DNA from: CAYRFE01 sp964423645 [NCBI: uncultured bacterium]
GTDB lineage: Bacteria > Macinerneyibacteriota > Macinerneyibacteria > Macinerneyibacteriales
Length of the DNA stretch: 64,000 bases
Direction of reading: 5' to 3'
Assembly (NCBI GenBank): GCA_964423645.1
Contig: CAYRFE010000009.1
Span: 1-64,000 of the forward strand
This document shows positions 37,904 through 46,651 of this stretch, one piece after another. The translations under genes were made by a program, and so were the position numbers. The notes below the pieces were generated by a model. The model was not told where the DNA came from, made no database searches, and saw only the letters and a program-made list of their open reading frames with translations. Numbering within the stretch: position 1 is the first letter of the stretch; the number at the start of each line of letters is the position of its first letter.

Positions 37904-38906
37904 TATTATCGGAAAATTCTTTGACGGTGAGAGTCCTGTTGAGCATTCTGCAACCCTGTCGGTCGTCAACCAGAATTCAGTACAAATCAGCGGGGATTTC
38001 GGCTCGAAATTATTTCCTTTTTCCGATCTGGTGATTGCACCTCGCATAGGAAACATTCAGCGAAAAATCGAGTTTCCCGACGGAACGATATTTTATACAG
38101 CCATGAATGACCATATCGATGAAATATGCCGCCAACTTGATACAGCCCATGGGAATCGTTTTATTCACATGCTTGAATCGAAACTTCGATATATCGCGAT
38201 CGCGTTCATATGTGTAGTGCTGTTCATCGCCGGGATATATTTTTTCGGAATTCCCTTTGCGGCGAAAAAAATTGCATACGCCCTCCCCCAATCGGTCAGT
38301 AACTCCATTACCGAAATGACGATTAAAACATTCGACAAACAATATCTTGGTGAAACCACAATGTCAGGTGATCGCCAGGAAGAAATGCAAGAACTTTTTA
38401 CCACGGTTCGAACTCATTTTCATGCTCCTGAAACCTATACGCTTCTCATTCGTGATGGCAAATCGATCGGAGCGAATGCATTTGCTTTACCGAACGGCAC
38501 AGTCATTATAACCGATCAACTGGTTGAAAATTCCGAGCATGATGATGAAATCGCGTCAATAATGTCCCATGAAATAGGCCACGCGATGGAACACCACGCA
38601 ATGCGCTCTGTTATTCAAGGGTCATCAGTGATGATCCTGCTGAGTCTTATTATGGGGGATTTTATCTCCGCAACCAACTTAGCCGCGATGGTTCCGATCG
38701 TGCTGATTGAAGGAAAATATTCACGCAACTTTGAGACACGTGCGGATGATTTCAGTTATCGGTATTTAAAAGAAAACAATCTCCCGCTGACACGGTTTTC
38801 CGATATCCTCACTCGTTTAGATACAAATAATCATGATTCTGCGGTATTGAATTTAATATCGACACACCCTCCGACACAGGAAAGGATCAAACGCTTCACC
38901 GAGTAA
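37881..38906 (+). CDS. M48-family membrane-anchored zinc peptidase
   Basis: A 341-residue protein. An N-terminal beta-rich domain (about 1-95, EFPDGTIFYTAMNDH) is followed by a membrane helix (IAIAFICVVLFIAGIYFFG) and the M48 catalytic domain. Its zinc site is IMSHEIGHAMEHHAMR with the downstream Glu/Asp motif NFETRADDFSYRYL and the final STHPPTQERIKR, all typical of Oma1/YggG/BepA-like M48 proteins. Its pairing with a DUF898 gene is common. ATG at 37881 has GGAGAT 10 bases ahead. Its last 11 bases overlap the end of the convergent YcxB-like gene. Confidence 0.9.
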   Translation: MNSISGYNIIGKFFDGESPVEHSATLSVVNQNSVQISGDFGSKLFPFSDLVIAPRIGNIQRKIEFPDGTIFYTAMNDHIDEICRQLDTAHGNRFIHMLESKLRYIAIAFICVVLFIAGIYFFGIPFAAKKIAYALPQSVSNSITEMTIKTFDKQYLGETTMSGDRQEEMQELFTTVRTHFHAPETYTLLIRDGKSIGANAFALPNGTVIITDQLVENSEHDDEIASIMSHEIGHAMEHHAMRSVIQGSSVMILLSLIMGDFISATNLAAMVPIVLIEGKYSRNFETRADDFSYRYLKENNLPLTRFSDILTRLDTNNHDSAVLNLISTHPPTQERIKRFTE

Positions 38907-39441
38907 TGACCTCCTCGTGCGACCGAAAAATAGTGCTCAGTAAATCTTCTTTTTCATTATATTTTACAAAACATCGTTTTGGTATAATTATCGCTTGGAC
39001 AGGAGAAAAATATAAAAACACGCTTTTGTCAGATTCAAGCGGATGAGTCATTTTCGTATAAATAATCTCACTGGTAATTCCGTCTTTTTTATAAATGACC
39101 CGATCATCAGTGAACTCCAATTGCACCGTCCCTAAAATCGGATTTGTTTTCTCCGACTCTCGAAGTATGCTTCGTGCATTACGTAGAAAAGTTTTTCGTA
39201 ATGCATTTTTCATGCTCACCGTAAAAACAACCGCCATGATACCGATCAATATCTCAGCTAAAATGAACGCGGTTCCCGAATACATAAGATAACACAACCC
39301 TCCGAGTACAAACATGCATACAGCAAACAGCACTCGCGCACGCAAAACTGTTTTTTTCAACATATCTGCCGTCTCAAAGTAGGTGAGTTGATAGTCGATA
39401 TAATCATCTTCATTGAAGTCGAATGTATATCGTTGCTTCAT
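38896..39441 (-). CDS. YcxB-like two-helix membrane protein
   Basis: A 181-residue protein with two adjacent membrane helices (VLFAVCMFVLGGLCYLMYSG and FILAEILIGIMAVVFTVSM) followed by a beta-rich cytoplasmic domain (GTVQLEFTDDRVIYKKDG...FLYFSPVQAIIIPKRCF), the arrangement of YcxB-like proteins. The function is unknown. It overlaps the GT9 gene by ATGA and therefore ends the long lipid/glycosyltransferase operon. Confidence 0.8.
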   Translation of the reverse strand: MKQRYTFDFNEDDYIDYQLTYFETADMLKKTVLRARVLFAVCMFVLGGLCYLMYSGTAFILAEILIGIMAVVFTVSMKNALRKTFLRNARSILRESEKTNPILGTVQLEFTDDRVIYKKDGITSEIIYTKMTHPLESDKSVFLYFSPVQAIIIPKRCFVKYNEKEDLLSTIFRSHEEVITR

Positions 39442-40421
39442 GAATGTTCTCCTTTCTCGATCATTTTTTGATATAAGGCAAAAACATGCTCAACAGAAAT
39501 ATCATTCATGCAATGATGCATCGCGGTACATTTCATTGCATTACAATAATGGTTAGTGCATGAATATTCGGGTTCGACAACCTGTAACAAAGGATTTTTC
39601 GGTCCGGCAACCCGCCAATCGGTAGGGCCGAACAACGCTAAACCCGGCACATCACAATAATCAGCGATATGCAATGCACCGTTATCGACGGTAACAATAA
39701 ATGACGCATGTTTTAACAGGCAATATAATTCTGTCAAAGATGTCTTTCCGATCCGATCATCAAACAACAAATTGTCGGAGAAATACGTCGATAACGCCGC
39801 ATCATCTTTTGCACCAACGACAAGAATTCGTTTTCCCGTGTGAGCAACTATCTTCTCACCTAACGCTCTCCATTTTTCTCCCGACCACAACTTCGCAGGT
39901 CGTGTAGTCCCCGGAAGGAATACGATAGATTGGTGCGGATCAGGGCATGCAGTTTCGTACAATGATATCGCATGCGTATATTCGGTAAGACCGATATACA
40001 CACCTGCAGCAAGGGCCTTATCTGAAAGATGACTCGCCGTCTCGGGTATTTCAACATACTCGGCCTGCATGTGCTTGATTCGTGAACGAGCACCAACCGT
40101 TATGATCCGCGATGCACCGCTTCCGTATGCCATTCGATGTGTCCAAGGGCTGTTACGTAAATCGATAACAGTATCCGGTTTAAATTGTGTGATCTCACGT
40201 TTTACGCGGCCGATATTCCAGAATCGGTCATAGTTTTCCCGAATAATAAATGTATCTATTCCGGTCGCTAACGTCGTGATTGCACGACCGCGTTTACCTA
40301 TGCATAACGCAATTACCGCATTCGGGTACGCCTTACGAATATTATACGCAAGTGGCATCGTCATAAGAATGTCACCCAAATAATTATGCGTGATAATTAG
40401 AATTCGAGATAAGTTTTTCAT
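39438..40421 (-). CDS. Glycosyltransferase family 9 (heptosyltransferase-type)
   Basis: A 327-residue GT-B enzyme related to ADP-heptose:LPS heptosyltransferases. The start RILIITHNYLGDILMTMPLAYNIRKAYP is the family signature, with GTTRPAKLWSGEKWRALGE (nucleotide-sugar region) and FIVTVDNGALHIADYCDVPGLALFGPTDWR near the end. The C terminus contains four Cys residues, common in this family. It overlaps the GT4 gene by 38 bases. Its presence supports an LPS-like or other cell-surface glycan. Confidence 0.9.
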   Translation of the reverse strand: MKNLSRILIITHNYLGDILMTMPLAYNIRKAYPNAVIALCIGKRGRAITTLATGIDTFIIRENYDRFWNIGRVKREITQFKPDTVIDLRNSPWTHRMAYGSGASRIITVGARSRIKHMQAEYVEIPETASHLSDKALAAGVYIGLTEYTHAISLYETACPDPHQSIVFLPGTTRPAKLWSGEKWRALGEKIVAHTGKRILVVGAKDDAALSTYFSDNLLFDDRIGKTSLTELYCLLKHASFIVTVDNGALHIADYCDVPGLALFGPTDWRVAGPKNPLLQVVEPEYSCTNHYCNAMKCTAMHHCMNDISVEHVFALYQKMIEKGEHS

Positions 40422-41427
40422 ATTCCTCCATAATAAATTTATTCATGATGATTGCATCAAACTTTTGAATGAATGTGTCATATCCGCATTGTCCCATATG
40501 CGTTAAGTCCGCCGTAAACACACGTGCAAGCACTGCCCGTAAAGACTGTTCGTCTCCGGAATGAAAAATAAAACCGTTTTTTTCATGTGTGACGATCTCA
40601 GGTAACCCTCCCGCATCACTTGCAAGAACAGGGACTGCATACGAAAAAGCTTCAGCGGCAGATAATCCGAATCCCTCTTTTTTTGACGGCATTACCACTA
40701 TATCTGCATCCATATACCATGTCTCTGTTACAGGCTGATATCCGTAAAAACACACACGGTCATATAAACCGGCATTCTGAACTGTTTGTCGCAAAATGGA
40801 TTCCTGGGAACCTGCACCGACTATCGCCAAATCCCATTGCATATCTGTAAATTGCGCAAGATTTTCAATAAACCACGACATCCCCTTTTCCGGCTCGAGT
40901 CGACCGACGAAAAGAAAATTTACCCCCGCATGAGTCTTTTTTTTGTTCATACACCGCGATGACGGTCGTTCAACGCCGTTATGGATCACTGCGATATTTT
41001 TTTCTAACGCACCTGTTTCAACAAGACGGTTTTTGACCGCATTCGATACGGCTATCGATCGTGTACAAAACCGATAGTCCGTGAAATGATTCATTCCATG
41101 AACGGTCGCGATTACAGGTATTTTGGTAAGCTTCCCTACGATCCCACCTAAAATACTGGCTTTTGATAAATGGGTGTGAATTATATCGATTTTTTTTCTT
41201 TTTATAAAAGAGCATAATTTCATTATATGATACGGAGATACACTGTTGTGTATGGCAGTGGTCATATCTGCTTCAGCCAATCCGGCCAAAAGAGAGTCAA
41301 TACAAGGGAATGAGTTGCGATAAAAATAGACTGAATGACCATTGTCACGTTGAAACCGAGCAATAATCGCTACATACTTTTCCGCGCCACCGCACCGCCT
41401 TGATGATATAATATGAAGGATTCGCAT
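40384..41427 (-). CDS. Glycosyltransferase family 4
   Basis: A 347-residue GT-B enzyme. The N-terminal RCGGAEKYVAIIARF is the acceptor-domain glycine loop; the donor domain contains FLFVGRLEPEKGMSWFIEN and the retaining-enzyme E-x7-E motif EAFSYAVPVLASDAGGLPEIV. Its sugar donor is unknown. Its ATG overlaps the stop of the 120-residue gene by one base. Confidence 0.92.
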   Translation of the reverse strand: MRILHIISSRRCGGAEKYVAIIARFQRDNGHSVYFYRNSFPCIDSLLAGLAEADMTTAIHNSVSPYHIMKLCSFIKRKKIDIIHTHLSKASILGGIVGKLTKIPVIATVHGMNHFTDYRFCTRSIAVSNAVKNRLVETGALEKNIAVIHNGVERPSSRCMNKKKTHAGVNFLFVGRLEPEKGMSWFIENLAQFTDMQWDLAIVGAGSQESILRQTVQNAGLYDRVCFYGYQPVTETWYMDADIVVMPSKKEGFGLSAAEAFSYAVPVLASDAGGLPEIVTHEKNGFIFHSGDEQSLRAVLARVFTADLTHMGQCGYDTFIQKFDAIIMNKFIMEEYEKLISNSNYHA

Positions 41428-41789
41428 TAATTCCCACCTGCACAGAGAGCGGGTAATAACTCTTCGAATCGGAGTGCATAATACACTGCCTGAGTATTGT
41501 TCCAGTCATCTTTCCAAATACGATAAAGATTTTCCTCATCAGCAAACACAGGATAATTCTGCATGAAGTGGAGTATCTCTTGCTCAAATATTCGTGCAAC
41601 AACTGCAACATGCTCGACTAAATAGTCATGTTCATCAGGAGGCGGGATTTGTTCGATACGGTCATAAAGACCCGTAAAAATGGTTATATGGTACAATGTC
41701 GTAGCCTCAGTCTCAGTGATCGCAAATATTTTCACAGGCACGAAACCGTTTTTATAGGCGACCGCATAATATCCTCCGCTATTGAGCAT
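41427..41789 (-). CDS. Hypothetical protein, 120 residues
   Basis: A small soluble protein with no signal, helix or motif I recognise. It begins with a beta-rich part (YAVAYKNGFVPVKIFAITET) and ends helical (YRIWKDDWNNTQAVYYALRFEELLPAL). It is embedded between a deacetylase (11-base overlap) and a GT4 gene (1-base overlap), so it is very likely translated and belongs to the glycan pathway. Confidence 0.7.
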   Translation of the reverse strand: MLNSGGYYAVAYKNGFVPVKIFAITETEATTLYHITIFTGLYDRIEQIPPPDEHDYLVEHVAVVARIFEQEILHFMQNYPVFADEENLYRIWKDDWNNTQAVYYALRFEELLPALCAGGN

Positions 41790-42411
41790 ATGCTATCCTT
41801 TCACAAATATATCGCAATATACGAACTGAACGAGCTCTTCCATGCATACACAGAATCCCTTTGCGCCGTATATAACGATCAGCTTGCTGTCGCAAGATAA
41901 AAAACGGCACCGGTAAAAAATCCATAAGGATCATATCCCAATACCAAAATTTTTTCCCTTCTTTACGACACCATTCCAATAACCCGCGAGTCGTATACCC
42001 GTGAGGTGAACGGATATTGAGTGTCGCACACTTCATGGTTGCCAACACTTCATCGGTCATAGTAAAACCGGTGACTAAGACATGCGTTGATAACGGATTA
42101 TAAAAATAATGCGTGTAAGAATGATTACCGAGTTGGTGCCCTTCATCAATAATACGAGAGAGTATACGTGCATTTTTTTCTATTCGTGACCCTATCACAA
42201 AAATAATCGCATGGCACGAGAACTCACGTAACACATCCAATATCTCATCAGCCGCGTCATCCGGCATGTCATCGATCGTGAGTGTGTATTTTTGCGTCGG
42301 TTCAGCATAACAATCGTTGTATCTTTTTTTAAGCCACGGCATTATCGTCACGATACATATGATACCATAGATGATAATACCACCCGTTATGAGCGTTACC
42401 AATACATTCAT
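41779..42411 (-). CDS. NodB-type polysaccharide deacetylase with N-terminal membrane anchor
   Basis: A 210-residue protein with one membrane helix (VLVTLITGGIIIYGIICIVTI) then a NodB homology domain. The metal-binding motifs are TIDDMPDDA (first Asp pair) and GNHSYTH (HxxxH), followed by RSPHGYTTRGLLEWCR (motif 3) and WYWDMILMDF. Such enzymes remove N- or O-acetyl groups from sugars. ATG at 42411 overlaps the GT2 stop by ATGA. It probably acts on the product of the two GT2 enzymes. Confidence 0.88.
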   Translation of the reverse strand: MNVLVTLITGGIIIYGIICIVTIMPWLKKRYNDCYAEPTQKYTLTIDDMPDDAADEILDVLREFSCHAIIFVIGSRIEKNARILSRIIDEGHQLGNHSYTHYFYNPLSTHVLVTGFTMTDEVLATMKCATLNIRSPHGYTTRGLLEWCRKEGKKFWYWDMILMDFLPVPFFILRQQADRYIRRKGILCMHGRARSVRILRYICERIAYAQ

Positions 42412-43421
42412 AAGGATCGTCCCTTCCAGCGCACACGACCATTCAAAAACGGGAAAAGTAATCCGATTACTGTCGTATACACCACGAAGAAAATACCATA
42501 AAGAGGTATCAATGGCAAGAGTTTGTAATCGCGCATTTTTAAAATCACGACCCCTGAAAATAACGCACCGCATAGTATCGGTACCCATAACATGGTCGGA
42601 AAAACAAAAAACGTACAATGTGCCACATACACAAACAACAGATACATCGTCAACCACGGGTTGAGGCGAATACCCCCCTTAACCCATCGGAACCGTTGTT
42701 GAAAAAATTCACCGCACGTCTTATACGGCTCCGTCGTCACCATATTGTCTCGGGAGAACAGGAAATGTATCTTTTTTTTGGTATAAGAATGCACAAAATG
42801 TAAAAGTGCCGCATCATCAGTCGCGTGTGAAAAAGATATCGTTCTCAAAAATTCTTTATAGGTGTGCGACGATACTGCAATATTCGCTCCCGGACAACTT
42901 GACGGAATACCAAGTCGGTACAGCCCTGCAGCAACACCGATGAGACAATAAAAATCAAGCGTCATAAGGGGCATTTCCCGTACCGAAACCATTCCGACGC
43001 AAAGACCCGCATCGTGCAATCGTGTTCGTAACGTACGTAGCCACAGGTCCGGCACAGTACAATCAGCATCAGTAAAAACAAGAATTTCGCCTTTTGCATG
43101 CTTGCACGCTTCGGTTAATGCCGCGATCTTACCTTCACCGCAAGAAACGGAGTATACGGGGAACCCTTTTGTCCTGCATACTGTCGATGAATCATCCTCA
43201 GAATGATCATCGGCATACAGTATTTCATAATTAATATCGTCAAGACTTTTTATTGAAGAACAATGCCGTACGAGATTAGCCGATTCGTTTCGAAACGGTA
43301 CACAGATTGACAGAATCCCGGTATAGACAGTATTGGATTTTTTTGCGGGAAGTCCGACTGCTACGATAAGAATAAAAAAGATACCGACATATGCGTAGGA
43401 GAGCCACACAACTATTTCCAT
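42408..43421 (-). CDS. Membrane glycosyltransferase family 2 (second)
   Basis: A 337-residue GT-A enzyme with an N-terminal helix and C-terminal membrane helices. The nucleotide-sugar motif is ILSICVPFRNESANLVRHCSS with the aspartates YADDHSED and FTDADCTVPD, and the QQRFRWVKGG sequence provides a QxxRW motif typical of processive or lipid-linked GT2 enzymes. The start at 43421 overlaps the previous GT2 gene by 10 bases; the longer open frame to 43715 is only that gene read in another frame. Confidence 0.9.
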   Translation of the reverse strand: MEIVVWLSYAYVGIFFILIVAVGLPAKKSNTVYTGILSICVPFRNESANLVRHCSSIKSLDDINYEILYADDHSEDDSSTVCRTKGFPVYSVSCGEGKIAALTEACKHAKGEILVFTDADCTVPDLWLRTLRTRLHDAGLCVGMVSVREMPLMTLDFYCLIGVAAGLYRLGIPSSCPGANIAVSSHTYKEFLRTISFSHATDDAALLHFVHSYTKKKIHFLFSRDNMVTTEPYKTCGEFFQQRFRWVKGGIRLNPWLTMYLLFVYVAHCTFFVFPTMLWVPILCGALFSGVVILKMRDYKLLPLIPLYGIFFVVYTTVIGLLFPFLNGRVRWKGRSL

Positions 43422-44563
43422 GTAAATCCTCTGAATATTCCAAGAATCGGCATAAGCAAAATATAAGGCACATGCAGTATTTTTACAATCGGATAATATA
43501 TCAGCAGTGACAATCGTTTGAAGATATAAAAACCGGCAGTCAGTACAATGATTTCCATACAACATGCAGATACGATCGGGACAATCAGCATTCGCCACGA
43601 GGCAAAGGAGAGTGTTAATCCGATGGGAACAACCGCAAAAACAACAAACATCATATAGATCGAACCAAGGATCATGATTAACCACCAAGGATAATCCAAT
43701 CCTCGAGAAGCCCATCGACGACGCTGTCTGATAAAAGCCGATACGGATTCAACCGGTTCCGTTGCCACAAAGGATCGCGGATCACTGCAAAACGTTGATC
43801 CCCATTTTCCTGTGCGGGCTATCGCCTGAACCATGAGATCGTCATCACCCGAGTCTATCAAAAGCAAGGGTTCTATCCCGCCTGCATCAAGATACGCACT
43901 TTTCCGATATGACAAATTATTACCTGTTGCGATCATGGGATTTCCCATACCGATCGCCCCTGCCGTACACAATGATAATGCATATAATTCAAAATTAATC
44001 AAACGATGCCAGAAATTTTTTTCTTTCACAAAGACCAATCCCGCACATAAGCCGATACTGTCGGCATACTGTGTACAATGTAATTCAACCCATTGAAGCG
44101 GGACTGTGCAATCAGCGTCGGTCAACATGAGGATATCACCGTGTGCATATCGAATACCGTGAAGAAGTGCATTCTTTTTGGGACTTACCCCTTCGGGACA
44201 CGTATCGATACGGACAACTGTGATCGCATCACCGAAAGACGCAAGGATAACAGGTGTCGAATCTGTTGACCGATCATCCACAATGATAATTTGCACCGGT
44301 ATTGTCTGTGATAAGAGGCTTTGAATGCACTTTCGAATGGATCGCTCTTCATTACGCGCACAAACAATCACTGAAGCGGTTAGCGGTTGCGACTGAATAA
44401 TATTTTGTGAATCACGAGTTGTGTCTGCGAAAGAACGTTTTGATGATCGTAATGAGTACGGCGGGTTGAAAAATGTGCGAATGATTATTCCAAGCAGAAA
44501 ATAACACAGTACCAGTATGTACACACCGGTTAAAACCCACACGATCGGGGTTACTACAGTCAT
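43412..44563 (-). CDS. Membrane glycosyltransferase family 2 (first)
   Basis: A 383-residue GT-A enzyme. After an N-terminal helix the catalytic region shows ASVIVCARNEERSIRKCIQSLL, VDDRSTDSTP, MLTDADCTVPLQWVE and QRRRWASRG (QxxRW). Three or four C-terminal membrane helices follow. It is similar in layout to the second GT2 gene (43 kb), suggesting a duplicated pair. It overlaps the GGGP synthase gene by four bases (ATGA-type), which ties it to lipid synthesis. Confidence 0.9.
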   Translation of the reverse strand: MTVVTPIVWVLTGVYILVLCYFLLGIIIRTFFNPPYSLRSSKRSFADTTRDSQNIIQSQPLTASVIVCARNEERSIRKCIQSLLSQTIPVQIIIVDDRSTDSTPVILASFGDAITVVRIDTCPEGVSPKKNALLHGIRYAHGDILMLTDADCTVPLQWVELHCTQYADSIGLCAGLVFVKEKNFWHRLINFELYALSLCTAGAIGMGNPMIATGNNLSYRKSAYLDAGGIEPLLLIDSGDDDLMVQAIARTGKWGSTFCSDPRSFVATEPVESVSAFIRQRRRWASRGLDYPWWLIMILGSIYMMFVVFAVVPIGLTLSFASWRMLIVPIVSACCMEIIVLTAGFYIFKRLSLLIYYPIVKILHVPYILLMPILGIFRGFTWK

Positions 44564-45294
44564 CTGATGACGTCACGAAACGCTTTCACAAGCGACTCCG
44601 AACGATTATTCTCCAACGCAGTTCCAATAACGATTATATCGGCACCGGCTTTTACTTTTGCAGCAGCAACATCAGGATCGGTTATGCCTCCTCCGACAAT
44701 GACAGGGATATCAACGGTATATTTGACCGCCGCAATCATATCATCGGGCACCGACATATCCGCCCCGCTTCCGCCTTCAAGATAGACAAGTTTCATGCCA
44801 AGATATTGTGCCGCTAATGCATGTGCGACCGCAATATCACTTTTTTTACGAGGTATCGGCATTGTGTTGCTGATAAAATTGACCGCAGTCACACTTCCCG
44901 ATTCAATGAGCATATATGCCGTCGGTATCGGTTCAATGCCGCTTGCCTTGATCATCGGAGAAGCTTGAACATGCTCACCGATAAGAAACTGCGGATTTCT
45001 TCCGCTGATGAGACTGATAAAAAGAATTCCATCCGCGTCTTGGGTGACCTGATGTGAACCGGTAGGAAATATAATGACCGGTATTGAGACAACTTTTTTT
45101 ATCTCTCGAACAGTGCTCATGAATCGATCCGTCATCGTCAAACTGGTACCGACCAGCAATAAATCAGCACCATTCTCTTCACTCATCTTTGCAAAATCAC
45201 GCGCTTCATGAACCTCTTGTTTGTCAGGGTCAATTAATACCCAAAACTGTTTCTTCTTGGTCACTACTTTATGTAAAATCGATTCAATAATCAC
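44560..45294 (-). CDS. Geranylgeranylglyceryl phosphate synthase-family protein (group II)
   Basis: A 244-residue TIM-barrel prenyltransferase of the GGGPS/PcrB family. It joins a prenyl diphosphate, in archaea geranylgeranyl diphosphate, to sn-glycerol 1-phosphate by an ether bond. Visible landmarks are WVLIDPDKQ (Mg/substrate binding), GTSLTMTDRF, PVIIFPTGSHQVTQDADGILFISLISGRNPQFLIGEH, YLEGGSGAD (phosphate binding) and VGGGITDPDVA. The length and the SGRN insertion fit the bacterial group II type. Translation starts at GTG 45294 with AAGGAG ahead. It lies in one operon with the second prenyltransferase and reductase. Chain length of the substrate is not readable. Confidence 0.92.
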   Translation of the reverse strand: MIIESILHKVVTKKKQFWVLIDPDKQEVHEARDFAKMSEENGADLLLVGTSLTMTDRFMSTVREIKKVVSIPVIIFPTGSHQVTQDADGILFISLISGRNPQFLIGEHVQASPMIKASGIEPIPTAYMLIESGSVTAVNFISNTMPIPRKKSDIAVAHALAAQYLGMKLVYLEGGSGADMSVPDDMIAAVKYTVDIPVIVGGGITDPDVAAAKVKAGADIIVIGTALENNRSESLVKAFRDVIR

Positions 45295-45306
45295 CGTGAT
45301 CTCCTT

Positions 45307-46479
45307 TTATGATAGCAACACCGATTTCAAAATCTTCAACAGCCCTAAATTTTCTCTGAACGCGGTCTCAAGGATCACCTTCGGGGTTACTTTCCCCGGT
45401 GCGATCGCACGTATTATTCGAACAAGCGTGTTAAAATTTTCATCGGTAAACTTCACGTAACCTTCTTTCAGCGAATAAAATCTCGCCGTTGACGTCCCTA
45501 CCGATTTCATGACCTCGTCCTGATATTCACGCAATTCGTTTTTCCGAACATCACCTTTTTTCAACGCACGCACAGCAGTACTCGCAGCAAGTGCGCCGGA
45601 TTCCAAAGCATTTCCTATACCGGCCCCGGTAAGCGGATTCGATAACCGTGCAGCATCACCCGCAATAAGAAAACCATCACCATACATCTCTTTAAGCGGT
45701 AAACTCAACGGCACCGCACCCGACACCGTACGAACAACCGATGCCTTGGGAAACCTTTTTGCTACTAACTGCTCAACATAAAAACATGCATTCATATCTT
45801 TCGTAGAAAAACTTGCCGGCATTCCCATTCCCACATTTGCAGTACGATTTCCTTTTGGGAAAATCCATGCATAGCCGCCCGGCGCGAACTCTCGTCCGCC
45901 GATCACCTCTATGTGATCTTCTTCAATATCGGCATTTTCTATCGTATACTGAAAACACACGCCCAAATCTTTCGGGGTCAGTGTCGTATTTATACCCAGC
46001 ATCGGCGCGATTCGCGATTCTACGCCATCCGCTACAATCAAGAGTGTAGCATAGACATGAAAACTTTTCAAGCCGTTAATCATACATACAAACCCATCGT
46101 CTTGACGAGTTATTGCGGTCACTGATGCTTTTGTGGCAACATGCACACCGGCACGTGCCGCATCACATGCCAAATCATAGTCAAAAAGCTTCCTGTCGAT
46201 TATATACTCAGGTTCTTTATAAAGCATTTCAGCTGTTGTCATATCGGGCGAACGAAACCATGCTCCTTTTATGACCGTTGAGATCCATCTGTCTTGCACC
46301 TCAGTGTGCTTAATAAGCCACTTTGCACTCACACCTTCACCACAGCGAACGGGAGTACCGATCTCCTGCCGTTTTTCAAATAATGCGACAGAATATCCGG
46401 CTTTAGCCACATTACGTGCAGCGACAGATCCTGCAGGGCCGGCTCCGATCACCACCACGTCAAAACATGCATCATGCAT
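45307..46479 (-). CDS. Geranylgeranyl reductase-family FAD oxidoreductase
   Basis: A 390-residue flavoprotein of the digeranylgeranylglycerophospholipid reductase family. The FAD-binding GxGxxG is DVVVIGAGPAGSVAARNVA, the substrate-tunnel motif is PGGYAWIFPKG (family YxWxFP), and GDAARLSNPLTGAGIGNALESG is the second FAD motif. In archaea this enzyme saturates the double bonds of the isoprenoid chains. The start at 46479 overlaps the ferredoxin stop by 8 bases; the longer reading to 46551 is simply the ferredoxin gene in another frame. It is expected to take electrons from that ferredoxin. Confidence 0.92.
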   Translation of the reverse strand: MHDACFDVVVIGAGPAGSVAARNVAKAGYSVALFEKRQEIGTPVRCGEGVSAKWLIKHTEVQDRWISTVIKGAWFRSPDMTTAEMLYKEPEYIIDRKLFDYDLACDAARAGVHVATKASVTAITRQDDGFVCMINGLKSFHVYATLLIVADGVESRIAPMLGINTTLTPKDLGVCFQYTIENADIEEDHIEVIGGREFAPGGYAWIFPKGNRTANVGMGMPASFSTKDMNACFYVEQLVAKRFPKASVVRTVSGAVPLSLPLKEMYGDGFLIAGDAARLSNPLTGAGIGNALESGALAASTAVRALKKGDVRKNELREYQDEVMKSVGTSTARFYSLKEGYVKFTDENFNTLVRIIRAIAPGKVTPKVILETAFRENLGLLKILKSVLLS

Positions 46480-46651
46480 GTTGCAACACCAATGCTCCCG
46501 AAGGACACATTTTCTCGCAAAGTCCGCACCCTGAGCACCGTGATCGATCAACCACTACAATGGTCTCGTGCAACAGCAATGCCTGTTGAGGACAGAGCGA
46601 AACGCACCCGCCGCAATAACAACACACCTGATGTTTCACCGTGACAACCAT
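46472..46651 (-). CDS. Small 2[4Fe-4S] ferredoxin (59 residues) next to the reductase
   Basis: A 59-residue gene easily overlooked because it is short. Reading 46651 to 46472 gives MVVTVKHQVCCYCGGCVSLC followed by PQQ. The first cluster motif is C10-x2-C13-x2-C16-x3-C20-P and the second is C39-x2-C42-x2-C45-x3-C49-P, both complete. GGAGG precedes the ATG by three bases (short spacing). It overlaps UbiA by 16 bases and the reductase by 8 bases. In Methanosarcina acetivorans a ferredoxin is known to be needed by the geranylgeranyl reductase, so this is inferred to be the electron donor. Confidence 0.92.
   Translation of the reverse strand: MVVTVKHQVCCYCGGCVSLCPQQALLLHETIVVVDRSRCSGCGLCEKMCPSGALVLQHA

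Noticed and set aside
42412-42657. N-terminal extension of the NodB deacetylase
   Set aside because: The extension lies inside the GT2 gene; the ATG at 42411 overlaps its stop as ATGA and begins a proper membrane anchor.
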